A stretch of 64,000 nt of DNA from Providencia alcalifaciens (GCF_020271745.1 NZ_CP084296.1:2294001-2358000); one strand, 5' to 3'; counted from the stretch's first letter, positions 18,443 through 29,748 are shown. Notes: generated by a model not told the origin, from the letters alone. Program-made: numbers and translations.

Positions 18443-20872
18443 ATGAATCCAGAGCGTTCCGAACGCATTGAAATACCAGTATTGCCTCTGCGTGATGTAG
18501 TGGTGTACCCACATATGGTGATCCCACTGTTTGTTGGACGTGAAAAATCCATTCACAGTCTGGAAGCAGCAATGGATCATGATAAGCAAGTGATGCTGGT
18601 TGCGCAAAAAGAAGCCTCAACCGATGAGCCTGGGGTGAATGATTTATTTACTGTTGGGACAATTGCATCTGTGATCCAGATGCTGAAACTACCTGACGGT
18701 ACCGTTAAAGTACTCGTTGAAGGACTACGTCGTGCCCGCATTACTAGCCTGACTGATAATGGCGAGTATTTCTTAGCACAAGCTGAATATTTAGCGAATG
18801 ATAGTGCGAAAGAAGCTATCTACGATGACGAGTCAAAAGAGTCTAGCACTACGGAATTGGTTGACGAAAAAGAGCAAGAAGTTTTATATCGCACTATTGT
18901 TAGCCAGTTCGAAAGCTACATCAAACTGAACAAAAAAATTCCACCTGAAGTTTTGACTTCACTGCATGCTATTGAGCAAGACCAGCTAGATAAACTGGCT
19001 GATACGATTGCTTCACACATGCCGTTAAAACTGGCAGATAAGCAGCGCGTTTTAGAAATGGCAAACATTGCTGAGCGTGTTGAGTTCCTGATGGCAATGA
19101 TGGAATCAGAAACTGAACTACTGCAAGTTGAAAAACGCATTCGCAACCGCGTGAAAAAACAGATGGAAAAAAGCCAGCGCGAGTACTATTTGAATGAGCA
19201 AATGAAAGCGATTCAAAAAGAACTTGGCGAAATGGATGATGCTCCAGATGAAAACGAATCGCTGAAACGCAAAATCGAAGAAGCGAAAATGCCAAAAGAG
19301 GCGCAAGAAAAAGCCGAAGCTGAATTGCAGAAGCTGAAAATGATGTCTCCAATGTCAGCGGAAGCGACTGTGGTTCGTAGCTACATTGATTGGATGGTTC
19401 AGGTTCCGTGGCATAAGCGCAGCAAAGTCAAAAAAGATTTAGTGAAAGCGCAAGAAGTGCTCGACACAGACCACTATGGTTTAGAGCGCGTTAAAGACCG
19501 TATCCTTGAATACCTCGCGGTTCAAAGCCGTGTCAGTAAAATCAAAGGGCCAATCTTATGCTTAGTTGGGCCTCCAGGGGTTGGTAAAACGTCACTGGGA
19601 CAATCTATCGCGAAAGCAACAGGGCGTGAATATACCCGTATGGCTCTTGGTGGGGTTCGTGACGAAGCGGAAATTCGTGGTCACCGCCGTACTTATATTG
19701 GTTCAATGCCGGGTAAACTTATCCAGAAAATGGCGAAAGTTGGGGTTAAAAACCCACTGTTTTTACTGGATGAAATCGACAAAATGTCTTCAGATATGCG
19801 AGGGGACCCTGCATCAGCACTGTTAGAAGTGTTAGATCCAGAGCAAAACGTTGCATTCAACGACCATTATCTGGAAGTTGATTATGATCTGTCTGACGTA
19901 ATGTTTGTGGCAACATCGAACTCGATGAATATTCCGGCTCCATTGTTAGACCGTATGGAAGTGATCCGTCTGTCTGGTTATACCGAAGACGAAAAACTGA
20001 ATATTGCGAAGAGACATCTATTATCCAAGCAAATCGAGCGTAACGCCTTGAAAAAAGGTGAGTTATCTATCGATGATGGCGCAATTATGAGCATCATTCG
20101 TTACTACACTCGTGAAGCCGGCGTGCGTAGTTTAGAGCGTGAAATTTCTAAGCTGTGTCGTAAAGCGGTGAAAGCGCTGCTGATGGATAAAAAACTGAAG
20201 CATATTGAAATCACGGCAGATAATCTAAAAGACTACTTAGGTGTTCGTCGCTTTGATTATGGTCATGCGGATACGGAAAACCGTGTAGGGCAAGTCACTG
20301 GTTTAGCATGGACTGAAGTTGGTGGTGACTTACTTACCATCGAAACTGCCTGTGTACCGGGTAAAGGTAAGCTAACTTACACCGGTTCTCTGGGTGAAGT
20401 CATGCAAGAGTCAATTCAAACAGCATTGACTGTGGTACGTGCTCGTGCAGAAAAACTGGGTATTAACGGTGACTTCTATGAAAAACGTGATATCCACGTT
20501 CACGTACCAGAAGGCGCAACCCCGAAAGATGGCCCAAGTGCAGGTATCGCAATGTCAACGGCACTGGTTTCTTGCTTAACGGGCAACCCTGTCAAAGCGG
20601 ATGTAGCGATGACCGGTGAAATTACATTACGTGGGTTAGTATTACCCATTGGCGGGCTGAAAGAAAAGTTACTGGCAGCTCATCGTGGTGGTATTAAAAC
20701 GGTTCTTATCCCTGATGATAACAAACGTGATTTAGAAGAAATCCCTCAGAATGTGATTGCTGATTTGCAAATCCATCCTGTTAAGACAATTGAAGAAGTC
20801 CTCTCATTAGCATTAGTCAATCCTCCTTTTGGGGCTGAAGTGGTCCAAAAGAAAGCTAAAAGAGTGAGCTGA
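18443..20872 (+). CDS. lon: Lon ATP-dependent protease
   Basis: AAA+ serine protease that degrades misfolded and regulatory proteins. It shows the N-terminal substrate domain, coiled coil, Walker A GPPGVGKT, Walker B FLLDEIDKM, and the Ser-Lys dyad in KDGPSAGIAM and GGLKEKLLAA. At 809 residues it is 25 longer than E. coli Lon. Most of the excess is an acidic/Ser-rich insert of about 18 residues at positions 118-140 of the N-domain, plus a few extra residues at the C-terminus. Its own heat-shock promoter lies upstream. Confidence 0.97.
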   Translation: MNPERSERIEIPVLPLRDVVVYPHMVIPLFVGREKSIHSLEAAMDHDKQVMLVAQKEASTDEPGVNDLFTVGTIASVIQMLKLPDGTVKVLVEGLRRARITSLTDNGEYFLAQAEYLANDSAKEAIYDDESKESSTTELVDEKEQEVLYRTIVSQFESYIKLNKKIPPEVLTSLHAIEQDQLDKLADTIASHMPLKLADKQRVLEMANIAERVEFLMAMMESETELLQVEKRIRNRVKKQMEKSQREYYLNEQMKAIQKELGEMDDAPDENESLKRKIEEAKMPKEAQEKAEAELQKLKMMSPMSAEATVVRSYIDWMVQVPWHKRSKVKKDLVKAQEVLDTDHYGLERVKDRILEYLAVQSRVSKIKGPILCLVGPPGVGKTSLGQSIAKATGREYTRMALGGVRDEAEIRGHRRTYIGSMPGKLIQKMAKVGVKNPLFLLDEIDKMSSDMRGDPASALLEVLDPEQNVAFNDHYLEVDYDLSDVMFVATSNSMNIPAPLLDRMEVIRLSGYTEDEKLNIAKRHLLSKQIERNALKKGELSIDDGAIMSIIRYYTREAGVRSLEREISKLCRKAVKALLMDKKLKHIEITADNLKDYLGVRRFDYGHADTENRVGQVTGLAWTEVGGDLLTIETACVPGKGKLTYTGSLGEVMQESIQTALTVVRARAEKLGINGDFYEKRDIHVHVPEGATPKDGPSAGIAMSTALVSCLTGNPVKADVAMTGEITLRGLVLPIGGLKEKLLAAHRGGIKTVLIPDDNKRDLEEIPQNVIADLQIHPVKTIEEVLSLALVNPPFGAEVVQKKAKRVS

Positions 20873-20894
20873 ATCAAGAAGTTTGTATAAAATT

Positions 20895-20934
20895 AAGGCT
20901 GACAACTAATTTAGGGCTTGTCAGCCTTTTTTTT
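20895..20934 (+). terminator. Terminator after lon
   Basis: A perfect 11-bp stem AAGGCTGACAA/TTGTCAGCCTT is followed by eight T residues. Confidence 0.92.
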
Positions 20935-21110
20935 CGTCGCTACTTTAGCGAAGATTCTGATAATGGTTAGCGTGCTATCTGTTTTCTTGCCATTAATATT
21001 TAGGATTGATATAACGGCTGCATCGTTAATTAACTATACTTAGTAATGTTAACTATACTGTAGTTGGTTAATTAACCGATAAAGTCAAAACTAATATGGG
21101 GATGATAATA

Positions 21111-21386
21111 GTGAATAAGTCTCAACTGATTGAAAAAATCGCTGCAGAAGCAAATATTTCTAAAGCAGCAGCAGGTCGCGTAGTCGACGCTTTCGTTGCT
21201 TCTGTAACGAAGTCTCTGAGCAAAGGTGATGATGTTACTTTAGTTGGTTTTGGTACTTTTAATGTACGTCAACGCGCAGCACGTACAGGTCGTAACCCGC
21301 AGACAGGTAAAGAAATTAAAATTGCTGCGGCAAAAGTTCCTGCATTCCGTGCAGGTAAAGGTCTTAAAGACGCTGTTAACGGTTAA
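21111..21386 (+). CDS. hupB: DNA-binding protein HU-beta
   Basis: Nucleoid protein of 91 residues; the beta-arm sequence [12 protein letters not shown] and [13 protein letters not shown] identify HU. GTG at 21111 ([10 protein letters not shown]) is preferred over an upstream in-frame ATG because it gives the canonical HU N-terminus and E. coli hupB also starts with GTG; GGGGA lies about 8 bases before it. It follows lon, as in E. coli. Confidence 0.95.
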   Translation: MNKSQLIEKIAAEANISKAAAGRVVDAFVASVTKSLSKGDDVTLVGFGTFNVRQRAARTGRNPQTGKEIKIAAAKVPAFRAGKGLKDAVNG

Positions 21387-21461
21387 TTGAGTTTAGTTTC
21401 GTCTTTCACGCATTTTTGCGAAAACTCAAACTGACGTAATGTCTTTAATCAGCTAATATAT

Positions 21462-21492
21462 AAGCGCGCCATGGAAATGGTGCGCTTTTTTT
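21462..21492 (+). terminator. Terminator after hupB
   Basis: The stem AAGCGCGCCAT/ATGGTGCGCTT (one mismatch) is followed by eight T residues. Confidence 0.88.
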
Positions 21493-21559
21493 TCTATCTG
21501 AGTTAAAATTAGCGTAATATTAAGAAATTCAACAAAGCAAAGCGGAGTTAAGCCTTTTT

Positions 21560-23428
21560 ATGATGGAAGATCTACGCACGAAGGCGAACAGTCCTTTTAT
21601 TAAAGTGTTGTTAGCTATTATTATCTTGTCATTCGTGCTGACAGGTGTTGCTGGCTATGTGATTGGTGGCTCAAATAATAATGCTGCTGAAGTCAATGGA
21701 CAGCCAATAAGCAAGGAACAATTACAGCAAGCTTTCCAGCAAGAGCGCCAGTCATTACAAGATTACTTAGGAGATAAATTCTCTGAAGTTGCAAGTAATG
21801 ACAACTACATGAAAGAGCTGCGTACCCAAGCTTTGAATAACTTAATCAATAATCAGTTGATTAATCAATACGCTAATGAGTTACAACTCTCTGCTAGCGA
21901 CCAACAAATTGAGCAAGCTATTTTTGCTATGCAAATTTTCCAAACGAATGGGAATTTTGATAGTGAAAAATACCGCGAAATTTTAAAACGTTACAATATT
22001 AATGCAGATGATTTTGCGGCACAAATTCGCCAAGATTTAGTTCGCGCGCAATTAGGTAAATCGTTCACCGGAACAGAATTTGCACTGCCTTCAGAAGTAA
22101 AAGCGTATGCAGAACTGTTTATGCAAGAGCGTGAAGTCCGCACGGCAAGCTTGTCGTTAGCTGCGCTAGAAGCTAAACAAACTGTTTCTGAAGATGAATT
22201 AAAAGCGTATTACGCGGCAAATCAAAACAGCTTCATTTCACCTGAACAAGTTCAAGTAAGCTATGTAGAAATGGATGCGGCATCTATGCCAAAAGCATCC
22301 GTGACGGCTGAAGAAGTGAAAGCTTATTATGATGAAAATCTAAAGAATTTCACGAAAGCGGAACAAAAGCTGTATAGCATGATTCAAGTGGCATCAGAAA
22401 AAGATGCGCAAGCTATAGAAGCCGAGCTGAAAGGTGGTGCTGATTTCGCAACTTTAGCCACAGAAAAATCTACAGATAAATTCAGTGCAGGCAACAAAGG
22501 CGTGATTGGTTGGATGGAAGCAACTTCTACACCAAGCGAAATTATCAGTGCAAATTTAACCGAGAAGGGTCAAGTTTCAGCACCGATCAAAGTTCAAGAT
22601 AATTATGTTTTATTCCGTTTAGATGACGTTAAGCCAGAAGCGATTAAGCCTTTTGATGATGTTAAATCGAGTCTTGAAACTAGCTTAATCCAAGATAAAA
22701 GCGTCAAACAATTTTACGATTTACAACAGAAAGTGAGTGAAGCTGCGACTAATGACAATGAATCATTAGCATCAGTAGAAAGCATTTCTGGCTTGAAAGT
22801 TGCAACTACTGGTTGGTTTGATCGTCAAAACCCACCAGCACAACTGAATTTCCCGAAAGTCATTAACGAAGTTTTCAGCGACCGTTTAGTCGATAAAAAA
22901 GGCGCAACAGGTATCAACTCTGACGTGATAAACGTTGAAGGGGATCGTGCATTTGTCCTGCGTGTGACAGATTATAAAGCGGAATCAACAGAGCCATTCG
23001 AAACAGTAAAAGCGGATATCGAAGCATTAGTTAAGCGTCAGAAAGCGTCTGCACAATTAAAAGCGAATGGTGAAAAATTACTGGCAGAGTTACAAGCAGG
23101 TAAAGGTGATGAAGCATTGAAAGCTGCAGACACTCAGTTTGGTGCTGTTCAAACAGTTTCATTCCTGGCACCTGCAACGGATGTGACTGACGTTGCGATG
23201 AAGATGACTCCGCCAACTGACGGTAAACCAACTTATGCAATCGCTTATGACCAAAAAGATAATTTGTTAATTGTTCAATTAGATAAAGTGACTTTAGGCC
23301 AGCCAACTGCTGATGAGCTGAGCCAGTTATCTAACGAATATCGTGGTGCAATGAGCTCAGCGGTGAATGAAGCATTAATGCTGAATTTACGCGCGAATGC
23401 AAAAATTGAAGTGCAAAGCTTAGAATAA
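21560..23428 (+). CDS. ppiD: Periplasmic chaperone PpiD
   Basis: Inner-membrane-anchored periplasmic chaperone near the Sec translocon. The 622-residue protein has a short cytoplasmic N-terminus, one membrane helix (about residues 15-36), a SurA-like N-domain (about 40-180), and a parvulin-type domain near residues 265-355 (YSMIQVASEKDAQAIEAEL onward). The start MMEDLRTKANSP aligns with the E. coli start. It follows hupB with the hupB terminator between them, so it likely has its own promoter. Confidence 0.94.
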   Translation: MMEDLRTKANSPFIKVLLAIIILSFVLTGVAGYVIGGSNNNAAEVNGQPISKEQLQQAFQQERQSLQDYLGDKFSEVASNDNYMKELRTQALNNLINNQLINQYANELQLSASDQQIEQAIFAMQIFQTNGNFDSEKYREILKRYNINADDFAAQIRQDLVRAQLGKSFTGTEFALPSEVKAYAELFMQEREVRTASLSLAALEAKQTVSEDELKAYYAANQNSFISPEQVQVSYVEMDAASMPKASVTAEEVKAYYDENLKNFTKAEQKLYSMIQVASEKDAQAIEAELKGGADFATLATEKSTDKFSAGNKGVIGWMEATSTPSEIISANLTEKGQVSAPIKVQDNYVLFRLDDVKPEAIKPFDDVKSSLETSLIQDKSVKQFYDLQQKVSEAATNDNESLASVESISGLKVATTGWFDRQNPPAQLNFPKVINEVFSDRLVDKKGATGINSDVINVEGDRAFVLRVTDYKAESTEPFETVKADIEALVKRQKASAQLKANGEKLLAELQAGKGDEALKAADTQFGAVQTVSFLAPATDVTDVAMKMTPPTDGKPTYAIAYDQKDNLLIVQLDKVTLGQPTADELSQLSNEYRGAMSSAVNEALMLNLRANAKIEVQSLE

Positions 23429-23487
23429 GTTATTTGCATGGAATAATTGCGAAGCGCTTCGCAACTAAGATTGTAATATCTGTAATA

Positions 23488-23515
23488 AAAGGCCACCCAT
23501 TGGGTGGCCTTTCGC
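23488..23515 (+). terminator. Hairpin terminator after ppiD
   Basis: AAAGGCCACCCA and TGGGTGGCCTTT form a 10-12 bp stem, followed by TTCGC. The T-tract is weak, but the stem is strong. Confidence 0.7.
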
Positions 23516-23588
23516 ATTGTATAAAGCGAAGAAAAGTTTTTGGAAAAATTCTCTGGCATTGTGATGTCTCAATACACATAGGAGAACA

Positions 23589-23963
23589 ATGATGAAATGG
23601 AATAAAAGCATTAAACAAGGACTAGGGACAGCGTTAATGATGGCAATGTTATGCCCTTTATCTGCATTTGCAGCAGTCAAAAAAGCAGAAACTGAAAAAC
23701 CAGTAGCAACGATAGTGCAGCCTCAAAATAGTGATGAAGTAAAAAATGTGGTGAGTTTAGCATCCCCAGACCAAGTGAATATTAATCAAGCCACTGCTGA
23801 GGAATTAGCGAGGAAACTCAATGGGATTGGTAAACAGAAAGCTCAGGCTATTGTGGAATATCGAGAAAAATACGGCACTTTTAATACCGTGGAAAATATC
23901 CTAGAAGTACAGGGAATTGGCCCTGCATTTTTAGAGAAAAATCGTAATAAACTCGTCCTATAA
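23589..23963 (+). CDS. ybaV: Helix-hairpin-helix protein YbaV (ComEA family)
   Basis: A secreted protein of 124 residues with a signal peptide (cleavage near SAFA|AVKK at about residue 29). Its C-terminal ComEA-type HhH domain shows VNINQATAEELARKLNGIG followed by GTFNTVENILEVQGIG. ComEA proteins bind DNA in the periplasm during natural uptake; in enterics the role of YbaV is not established. The location after ppiD matches E. coli. Confidence 0.88.
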   Translation: MMKWNKSIKQGLGTALMMAMLCPLSAFAAVKKAETEKPVATIVQPQNSDEVKNVVSLASPDQVNINQATAEELARKLNGIGKQKAQAIVEYREKYGTFNTVENILEVQGIGPAFLEKNRNKLVL

Positions 23964-23965
23964 GT

Positions 23966-23999
23966 AAAAATAGCCCACTTTCAACGTGGGCTATTTTTT
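23966..23999 (+). terminator. Terminator after ybaV
   Basis: AAAATAGCCCAC and GTGGGCTATTTT form a 12-bp stem with a T-tract. Confidence 0.9.
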
Positions 24000-24177
24000 A
24001 GGAAATAGAAAGTGGCGTTATGAGATTAAAAACAAATTATGGGTAATACTTGTGCTATGAAATTTGATTTAACGCGCGAATATGAGAGCCAAGTCTGATT
24101 AGTGATATTTTTTAAGCAGCTCTTTCAAATATTTGTTATTTTTATGTTATCAAATAATTCAACTGGTCGGAGTAGTT

Positions 24178-24606
24178 ATGGCGATACACATAAAAGTGCT
24201 CGGTTATCACATTGATGTCTTTCAGCATGTCAATAACGCTCGGTACTTAGAGTTTTATGAAGCGGATAGATGGGATTGGATGGGCAAAGATAATCTTATT
24301 GAATGGGCTATCCAGCATCGAATCGTTATGGCAGCGGTGAATATTAATGTTAACTATTTCCAAGCAGTCGGGTTGGGCGATGAGCTAACCGTTATTTCAC
24401 GAATGGATAAAATTGGCGTGAAGAGTGCTGTTTGTTACCAACAAATTATTCGCCATCGTAATGGCATAGATGAAGTGGTATCTGATGCGTACGTCACGTT
24501 TGTCTTCATTGATGGTAAAGCCAATAAAGCCATGGTGATTGAGGATGAACTTCGCGAAAAAATTGAGTCACTGAAAAACAAAACAGATGCTTTTATCGAA
24601 GTATAG
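24178..24606 (+). CDS. fadM: Long-chain acyl-CoA thioesterase FadM (YbaW)
   Basis: Hot-dog-fold thioesterase of the 4HBT type. The signature HIDVFQHVNNARYLEFYE contains the catalytic-loop Asp and the HVNNARY block. The ATG at 24178 (MAIHIKVLGYH) is chosen over one 15 codons upstream because CGGAG precedes it and it gives 142 residues, close to E. coli FadM (132). FadM clears inhibitory acyl-CoA during beta-oxidation; FadR regulation is known in E. coli but no site was identified here. Confidence 0.88.
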   Translation: MAIHIKVLGYHIDVFQHVNNARYLEFYEADRWDWMGKDNLIEWAIQHRIVMAAVNINVNYFQAVGLGDELTVISRMDKIGVKSAVCYQQIIRHRNGIDEVVSDAYVTFVFIDGKANKAMVIEDELREKIESLKNKTDAFIEV

Positions 24607-24643
24607 CCAACCAGGAAACACGAATCATGGCTGGCTTTTAGAA

Positions 24644-25345
24644 TTACTTCATTGCATTGAGTTGTTTGAGTAATGAATCCATAACGGCATGTTTATTATT
24701 GAGGTAATAATTCAAGCCTTTACTGCGTAAATGGCATGCGGCGCATTCGGAACAGCCATCACCTGGAATACCATTGTAGCAAGTGAGAGTTTGAGTGCGG
24801 ATAGTCTCAAGGTGCCCATAGTAGTCAGCAAGAGCCCATGTTTGTGCTTTGTCTAACCACATAAGTGGTGTTTCGAAGCGAATATCTTTTGCTAGGCCTA
24901 GGCTAACCGCATGATTGAGCGCTTTGACAAACTCATCACGGCAATCAGGGTAACCTGAAAAGTCGGTTTCACAGACACCGGTGATCACTGCTTCTGCTTG
25001 TACTTGGTATGCATAGATAGCGGCGAGTGTTAGGAATAGAATATTACGTCCGGGTACAAAAGTACTTGGTAACCCGCTGGCTTCGCTTTCTTCATAGTCA
25101 GGAACCGGAATGTTATCACGGGTTAAGCTACTAACCGCTAACTCATTGAGTAGGGTGACATCGAGAACTTTATGCGCTTTTGCCCCTAATTGTTGGCTAA
25201 GCTTTTGTGCAATATCGATTTCTAAGTGGTGGCGCTGACCATAATCAAAGGTGACACAATGAACCTCATCATAATGTTTGAGTGCTTGAATTAGGCAGGT
25301 TGTTGAGTCTTGTCCTCCGCTGAAGACAACAACAGCACGTTTCAT
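24644..25345 (-). CDS. queC: 7-cyano-7-deazaguanine (preQ0) synthase QueC
   Basis: ATP-dependent enzyme that converts 7-carboxy-7-deazaguanine to preQ0 in queuosine tRNA modification. The PP-loop SGGQDST is at residues 9-15 and the zinc ligands are Cys189, Cys198, Cys201 and Cys204 ([16 protein letters not shown]). Length 233 is normal. Convergent with fadM; no riboswitch was recognised upstream. Confidence 0.95.
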   Translation of the reverse strand: MKRAVVVFSGGQDSTTCLIQALKHYDEVHCVTFDYGQRHHLEIDIAQKLSQQLGAKAHKVLDVTLLNELAVSSLTRDNIPVPDYEESEASGLPSTFVPGRNILFLTLAAIYAYQVQAEAVITGVCETDFSGYPDCRDEFVKALNHAVSLGLAKDIRFETPLMWLDKAQTWALADYYGHLETIRTQTLTCYNGIPGDGCSECAACHLRSKGLNYYLNNKHAVMDSLLKQLNAMK

Positions 25346-25573
25346 GAGTCTCTCCTAAGATTAAATAATGAGGATATTAATTTAGCTCTATGTTAACGAG
25401 CCAAGAGGGGAATGAACAGTCTGTTTTTGTACCTCAGCCTCTAAATTAAGCAATTTATGCTATGTTTCGGTTATTTATGCAAATTTATTCTACAATACTA
25501 GCAATTCGTAACAGCTTTATTATTTCATCATGATAGAATTTTGCTGATAACAGGATTTGTTCAGGGGCTCAAC

Positions 25574-26035
25574 ATGCTGGATAAAATAGATAAAAAATTA
25601 CTTGGCTTATTACAAAATGACAGCAGTTTATCATTAAACTCATTAGCAGAAGCCGTCAATTTAACCTCGACACCATGCTGGAAGCGACTCAAACGGTTAG
25701 AAGACGAAGGATATATTCGAGGACGAGTCACGCTATTAGATGGCGAAAAACTGGGATTGGGATTGACGGTGATTGTCATGATCAAAACCCAACAACATAA
25801 TAGCGAATGGTATGCGCAATTTGTTTCATTTGTGGAAAAACTGCCGGAAGTTTTAGTGTTTTATCGCATGGCCGGTGAGTATGACTATCTGATGCAAGTC
25901 GAAGTTCATGATATGAAATCCTATGATCTATTTTATAAGAAATTGGTCAATGGCGTTCATGGTTTAATTGATGTAACCTCCAGTTTTGCAATGGAAAAAA
26001 TTAAATATACAACCGTGTTGCCAATCCCTGACTAA
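25574..26035 (+). CDS. decR: Lrp/AsnC-family regulator DecR (YbaO)
   Basis: The 153-residue regulator has an N-terminal winged helix ([20 protein letters not shown], then [16 protein letters not shown]) and a C-terminal RAM effector domain (residues about 65-145). The ATG at 25574 follows CAGGGG and gives the length of E. coli DecR, which activates cysteine detoxification genes. It lies before mdlA, as in E. coli. The effector is inferred from orthology. Confidence 0.87.
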   Translation: MLDKIDKKLLGLLQNDSSLSLNSLAEAVNLTSTPCWKRLKRLEDEGYIRGRVTLLDGEKLGLGLTVIVMIKTQQHNSEWYAQFVSFVEKLPEVLVFYRMAGEYDYLMQVEVHDMKSYDLFYKKLVNGVHGLIDVTSSFAMEKIKYTTVLPIPD

Positions 26036-26119
26036 TCAACAAGTCATATATTAGCGGAAGAGCACAAAGTTTCTAATAATAAAGTAAGCAGTCTCTAACA
26101 TCATTCAAGGCAGTAATAC

Positions 26120-27865
26120 GTGCGATTATTTTCACAGTTACGTTGGTATTTTATAAGCGAATGGCGTCGCTATGTTGGCGCTATTTGTTTTCTTGTGGTC
26201 ATTGCTATTTTACAAATTATCCCACCACGCTTTGTGGGTGTGATAGTGGATGGTATTAGTAAAGGATCGATGACTAATCAACAACTTGTGACGTACGTAT
26301 TATCCATGCTCGGAATTGCTTTAACCGTTTATGGGTTACGCTATGTTTGGCGTTTATGGCTATTTGGCGCTTCCTACAAATTGGCCGTCCGGTTAAGACA
26401 ACAAATTTATCAGCAGCTTAGCTTACAAAATCAGCCATTTTATTTGAAATATCGCACGGGAGACCTCATCGCTCGTACCACGAATGATGTGGATCGTGTG
26501 GTATTTGCCGCAGGCGAAGGCGTCTTAACTCTTGTTGACTCCTTAGTGATGGGATGTGCCGTCCTGATCATGATGAGTATCGAAATAAGTTGGCAGCTCA
26601 CACTCCTGGCATTGATCCCTATGCCCATTATGGCACTAGTCATTAAACGTTATGGTGACCAGCTTCATCACCGCTTTAAACATGCTCAAGGTGCTTTCTC
26701 ATCGTTAAATAACCATGCACAAGAGAGCCTAACCAGTATTAGAATGATCAAAGCATTTGGTCTTGAAGCCCATCAATCCAATCAATTTGAGCAAGTTGCT
26801 ACTGAGGCTGGACGCAGGAATATGCATGTAGCGAAGATTGATGCTCGTTTTGACCCAACTATTTTTATGGCGATTGGAATGGCAAACTTATTAGCCATCG
26901 CGGGTGGAAGCTGGATGGTGTTGAATGACACATTAACCCTTGGAGAGCTCACCAGCTTTGTTATGTATTTAGGGCTGATGATCTGGCCGATGCTAGCCCT
27001 TGCATGGATGTTTAACATTGTTGAACGAGGAAGTGCAGCGTATAGCCGGATTTTAAGCTTATTAGACGAGCCATTAGCGATTAAAGATGGTAGCCAAAGT
27101 TTACTTGCGGAAAAAGGCGAGTTAAACGTCAATATCAGAACATTTTCGTATCCCGAAACTCAGCGCCATGCTTTGCATGATATCCAGTTCAACGTAAAAC
27201 CAGGGAGCTTCCTTGGGTTATGTGGGCCAACGGGATCTGGGAAATCCACATTAATTACTGTGCTACAACGCCATTTTGATGTGAATGAAGGTGAGATTAT
27301 TTATCAAAATAAATCACTGACAGATATTCGACTCGATGAGTGGCGGGCAAGGTTATCAATAGTGAATCAGTCTCCATTCCTATTTTCTGATTCGGTCGCA
27401 AACAATATCGCTCTTGGGCAGCCAAATGCAACAATGGAGCAAATAGAAGAAGCGGCTCGAGTTGCTTGTGTACATGAAGACATTTTACGTCTACCGGAAG
27501 GGTATCAAACCCAAGTGGGAGAGCGCGGTGTGATGCTCTCTGGTGGGCAAAAACAGCGAATTTCCATTGCACGGGCGATTTTACAAAATGCTGAAATTCT
27601 TGTTTTGGATGATGCGTTATCTGCAGTTGATGGGCAGACAGAGCACACCATATTGCAGAATTTGTCTCGTTGGAGACAGGGAAGAACGTTGATCATTAGC
27701 GCCCATCGTCTATCAGCTTTAGTGGATGCTGATAATATTCTTGTGCTATATCATGGTGGCATAGTTGCCAAAGGCACTCATAAAGTACTTTCCCAGCAAT
27801 CTGGTTGGTACAGCGATATGTATCATTATCAGCAAATTGAAGCCGCTTTGGACGGTGATTTATGA
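26120..27865 (+). CDS. mdlA: ABC transporter half-subunit MdlA (SmdA)
   Basis: A fused membrane-ATPase half-transporter of 581 residues with six helices in the N-terminal half, Walker A GPTGSGKS, signature LSGGQKQR and Walker [13 protein letters not shown]. It probably forms a heterodimeric exporter with MdlB. It starts with GTG at 26120, giving [11 protein letters not shown] as in E. coli. The stop overlaps the mdlB start by 4 bases. Substrate unknown. Confidence 0.92.
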   Translation: MRLFSQLRWYFISEWRRYVGAICFLVVIAILQIIPPRFVGVIVDGISKGSMTNQQLVTYVLSMLGIALTVYGLRYVWRLWLFGASYKLAVRLRQQIYQQLSLQNQPFYLKYRTGDLIARTTNDVDRVVFAAGEGVLTLVDSLVMGCAVLIMMSIEISWQLTLLALIPMPIMALVIKRYGDQLHHRFKHAQGAFSSLNNHAQESLTSIRMIKAFGLEAHQSNQFEQVATEAGRRNMHVAKIDARFDPTIFMAIGMANLLAIAGGSWMVLNDTLTLGELTSFVMYLGLMIWPMLALAWMFNIVERGSAAYSRILSLLDEPLAIKDGSQSLLAEKGELNVNIRTFSYPETQRHALHDIQFNVKPGSFLGLCGPTGSGKSTLITVLQRHFDVNEGEIIYQNKSLTDIRLDEWRARLSIVNQSPFLFSDSVANNIALGQPNATMEQIEEAARVACVHEDILRLPEGYQTQVGERGVMLSGGQKQRISIARAILQNAEILVLDDALSAVDGQTEHTILQNLSRWRQGRTLIISAHRLSALVDADNILVLYHGGIVAKGTHKVLSQQSGWYSDMYHYQQIEAALDGDL

Positions 27866-29646
27866 GCCAGAGAAAGCCGCTTTGGCCTGCATTAAAACGC
27901 TTATTATCATACGGTAAACCTTACCGCGGTACCATGGGGGTGGCAATTGTTATGCTATGGTTGGCTGCTGCCGCAGAAGTTAGTGGGCCATTACTGATTA
28001 GCTACTTTATTGACAATATGGTGGCGAAAAAACAGATTATTATGCCACTGACGTTGTATATGGTGATTGGATTTATTGCGCTGCAAATCATTGCTGCGCT
28101 TCTTCACTACCATCAAAAAATTCTGTTTAATCAAGCCTCTGTTGGCGTGGTGCAAAATCTACGAACAGATGTGATGAATGCGGCTCTGCGCCAGCCATTA
28201 AGTGCTTTTGATAAGCAACCAGTTGGGCAAATTATTTCTCGTGTCACCAACGACACAGAAGTGATCAAAGATCTGTTTGTCATGGTTGTACCAACTATCT
28301 TTCGCAGTTTGGCATTAATTTGTGCCATGCTCGTCGCCATGTTTTCTTTAGAGTGGCGAATGGCATCCATTGCGGTGCTCATTTTCCCTGCGGTTTTGAT
28401 CGTAATGCTGATTTATCAGCGGCTTAGTACACCAATTGTACGCCGTGTTCGGGCGTATTTGGCAGATATTAATAATGGTTTCAATGAAGTCATTAATGGT
28501 ATGACGGTTATCCAGCAATTTTTACAGCAAGCCAGATTTGGCAAAAAAATGTTGGAAGCAAGTGAAGACCACTATCATTCCCGAATGAAAGCATTGAAGT
28601 TAGATGGGTTACTACTCAGGCCACTACTGAGTTTGTTCTCTGCCTGTGTGCTATGTGGGCTATTGTTACTATTTGGATTTGACGGTACCAGCACTGTTGG
28701 TGTCGGGGTTCTGTATGTTTTCATTAACTATTTAGGTCGTTTAAACGAGCCGTTAATCGAGCTGACATCTCAGCAGTCCATGTTGCAGCAAGCGGTTGTA
28801 TCCGGTGAACGTGTTTTTGAGTTGATGGATAGTCCACAACAAGGCTATGGCGAAAATGTTGCGCCATTACAGGGCGGGGCAATTGAGATCAAACACCTCT
28901 CTTTTGCTTATCGAGATGATAAAAAAGTCCTTGATGATATTAATTTATCCGTTCCAGAACATCATTTCGTGGCACTCGTTGGGCACACAGGAAGTGGAAA
29001 AAGTACCATTGCAAACTTAGTCATGGGGTATTACCCATGGCAGGAAGGGGAAATTTTACTGGATGGACGGGATTTAAATTCACTTTCCCATCAAGTATTA
29101 CGAAATGGTATTGCTATGGTTCAGCAGGATCCTGTGGTACTCGCTGCTTCATTCTTTGATAACGTGGCACTAGGACGCGATGTTTCTCAAGAAAAAGTGT
29201 GGGAAGTCCTTGAAACCGTACAATTAGCTCAGCATGTTCGTGAATTGCCAGATGGATTGGATTCATTGTTAGGTGAGCAAGGAAACACTTTATCCGTTGG
29301 GCAACGACAGTTATTGGCGATGGCGCGGGTGCTCGTCGTAACACCGAAAATTCTGATATTGGATGAAGCGACCGCGAATATAGACTCTGGCACTGAGCAG
29401 GCCATCCAAAAGGCGTTACGAGTTATTCGTCGAAACACTACGCTGGTGGTAATCGCTCATCGCTTATCAACGATTGTGGATGCTGATCAAGTTGTTGTTC
29501 TTCATAGAGGAATGATCGTTGAGCAAGGAAATCATGCTGAACTTCTCCAGCAGGAAGGACGCTATTACCAGATGTATCAATTACAACAAGTGGGCGAGTC
29601 ATTGAATTCTCGTGATGAAGCCGTAGCGGAAGCATTATTAGATTAG
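27862..29646 (+). CDS. mdlB: ABC transporter half-subunit MdlB (SmdB)
   Basis: Partner half-transporter of 594 residues: six membrane helices, Walker A GHTGSGKS, Walker [13 protein letters not shown], and H-loop IAHRLS. The signature is LSVGQ rather than LSGGQ; the same variant occurs in E. coli MdlB. It is translationally coupled to mdlA by an ATGA overlap. In E. coli glnK-amtB follow; here tesB follows directly on the other strand. Confidence 0.92.
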   Translation: MSQRKPLWPALKRLLSYGKPYRGTMGVAIVMLWLAAAAEVSGPLLISYFIDNMVAKKQIIMPLTLYMVIGFIALQIIAALLHYHQKILFNQASVGVVQNLRTDVMNAALRQPLSAFDKQPVGQIISRVTNDTEVIKDLFVMVVPTIFRSLALICAMLVAMFSLEWRMASIAVLIFPAVLIVMLIYQRLSTPIVRRVRAYLADINNGFNEVINGMTVIQQFLQQARFGKKMLEASEDHYHSRMKALKLDGLLLRPLLSLFSACVLCGLLLLFGFDGTSTVGVGVLYVFINYLGRLNEPLIELTSQQSMLQQAVVSGERVFELMDSPQQGYGENVAPLQGGAIEIKHLSFAYRDDKKVLDDINLSVPEHHFVALVGHTGSGKSTIANLVMGYYPWQEGEILLDGRDLNSLSHQVLRNGIAMVQQDPVVLAASFFDNVALGRDVSQEKVWEVLETVQLAQHVRELPDGLDSLLGEQGNTLSVGQRQLLAMARVLVVTPKILILDEATANIDSGTEQAIQKALRVIRRNTTLVVIAHRLSTIVDADQVVVLHRGMIVEQGNHAELLQQEGRYYQMYQLQQVGESLNSRDEAVAEALLD

Positions 29647-29703
29647 TTAGTGCTTACTGACATATATGTTGAATTGACAAACGGATAAGGTTGCCCAGCA
29701 AGA

Positions 29704-29748
29704 AAAGCCTCACAATTAGGACCTCTATAAAGTTGAGGCTTTCTTACC
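29704..29748. terminator. Terminator between convergent mdlB and tesB
   Basis: AAAGCCTCA (29704-29712) and TGAGGCTTT (29734-29742) form a 9-bp stem followed by TTCTT. It probably ends mdlB transcription. Confidence 0.6.

Noticed and set aside
25346-25573. Possible preQ1 riboswitch upstream of queC
   Set aside because: No preQ1-type hairpin with C-rich loop and A-rich tail was recognised in the short leader.
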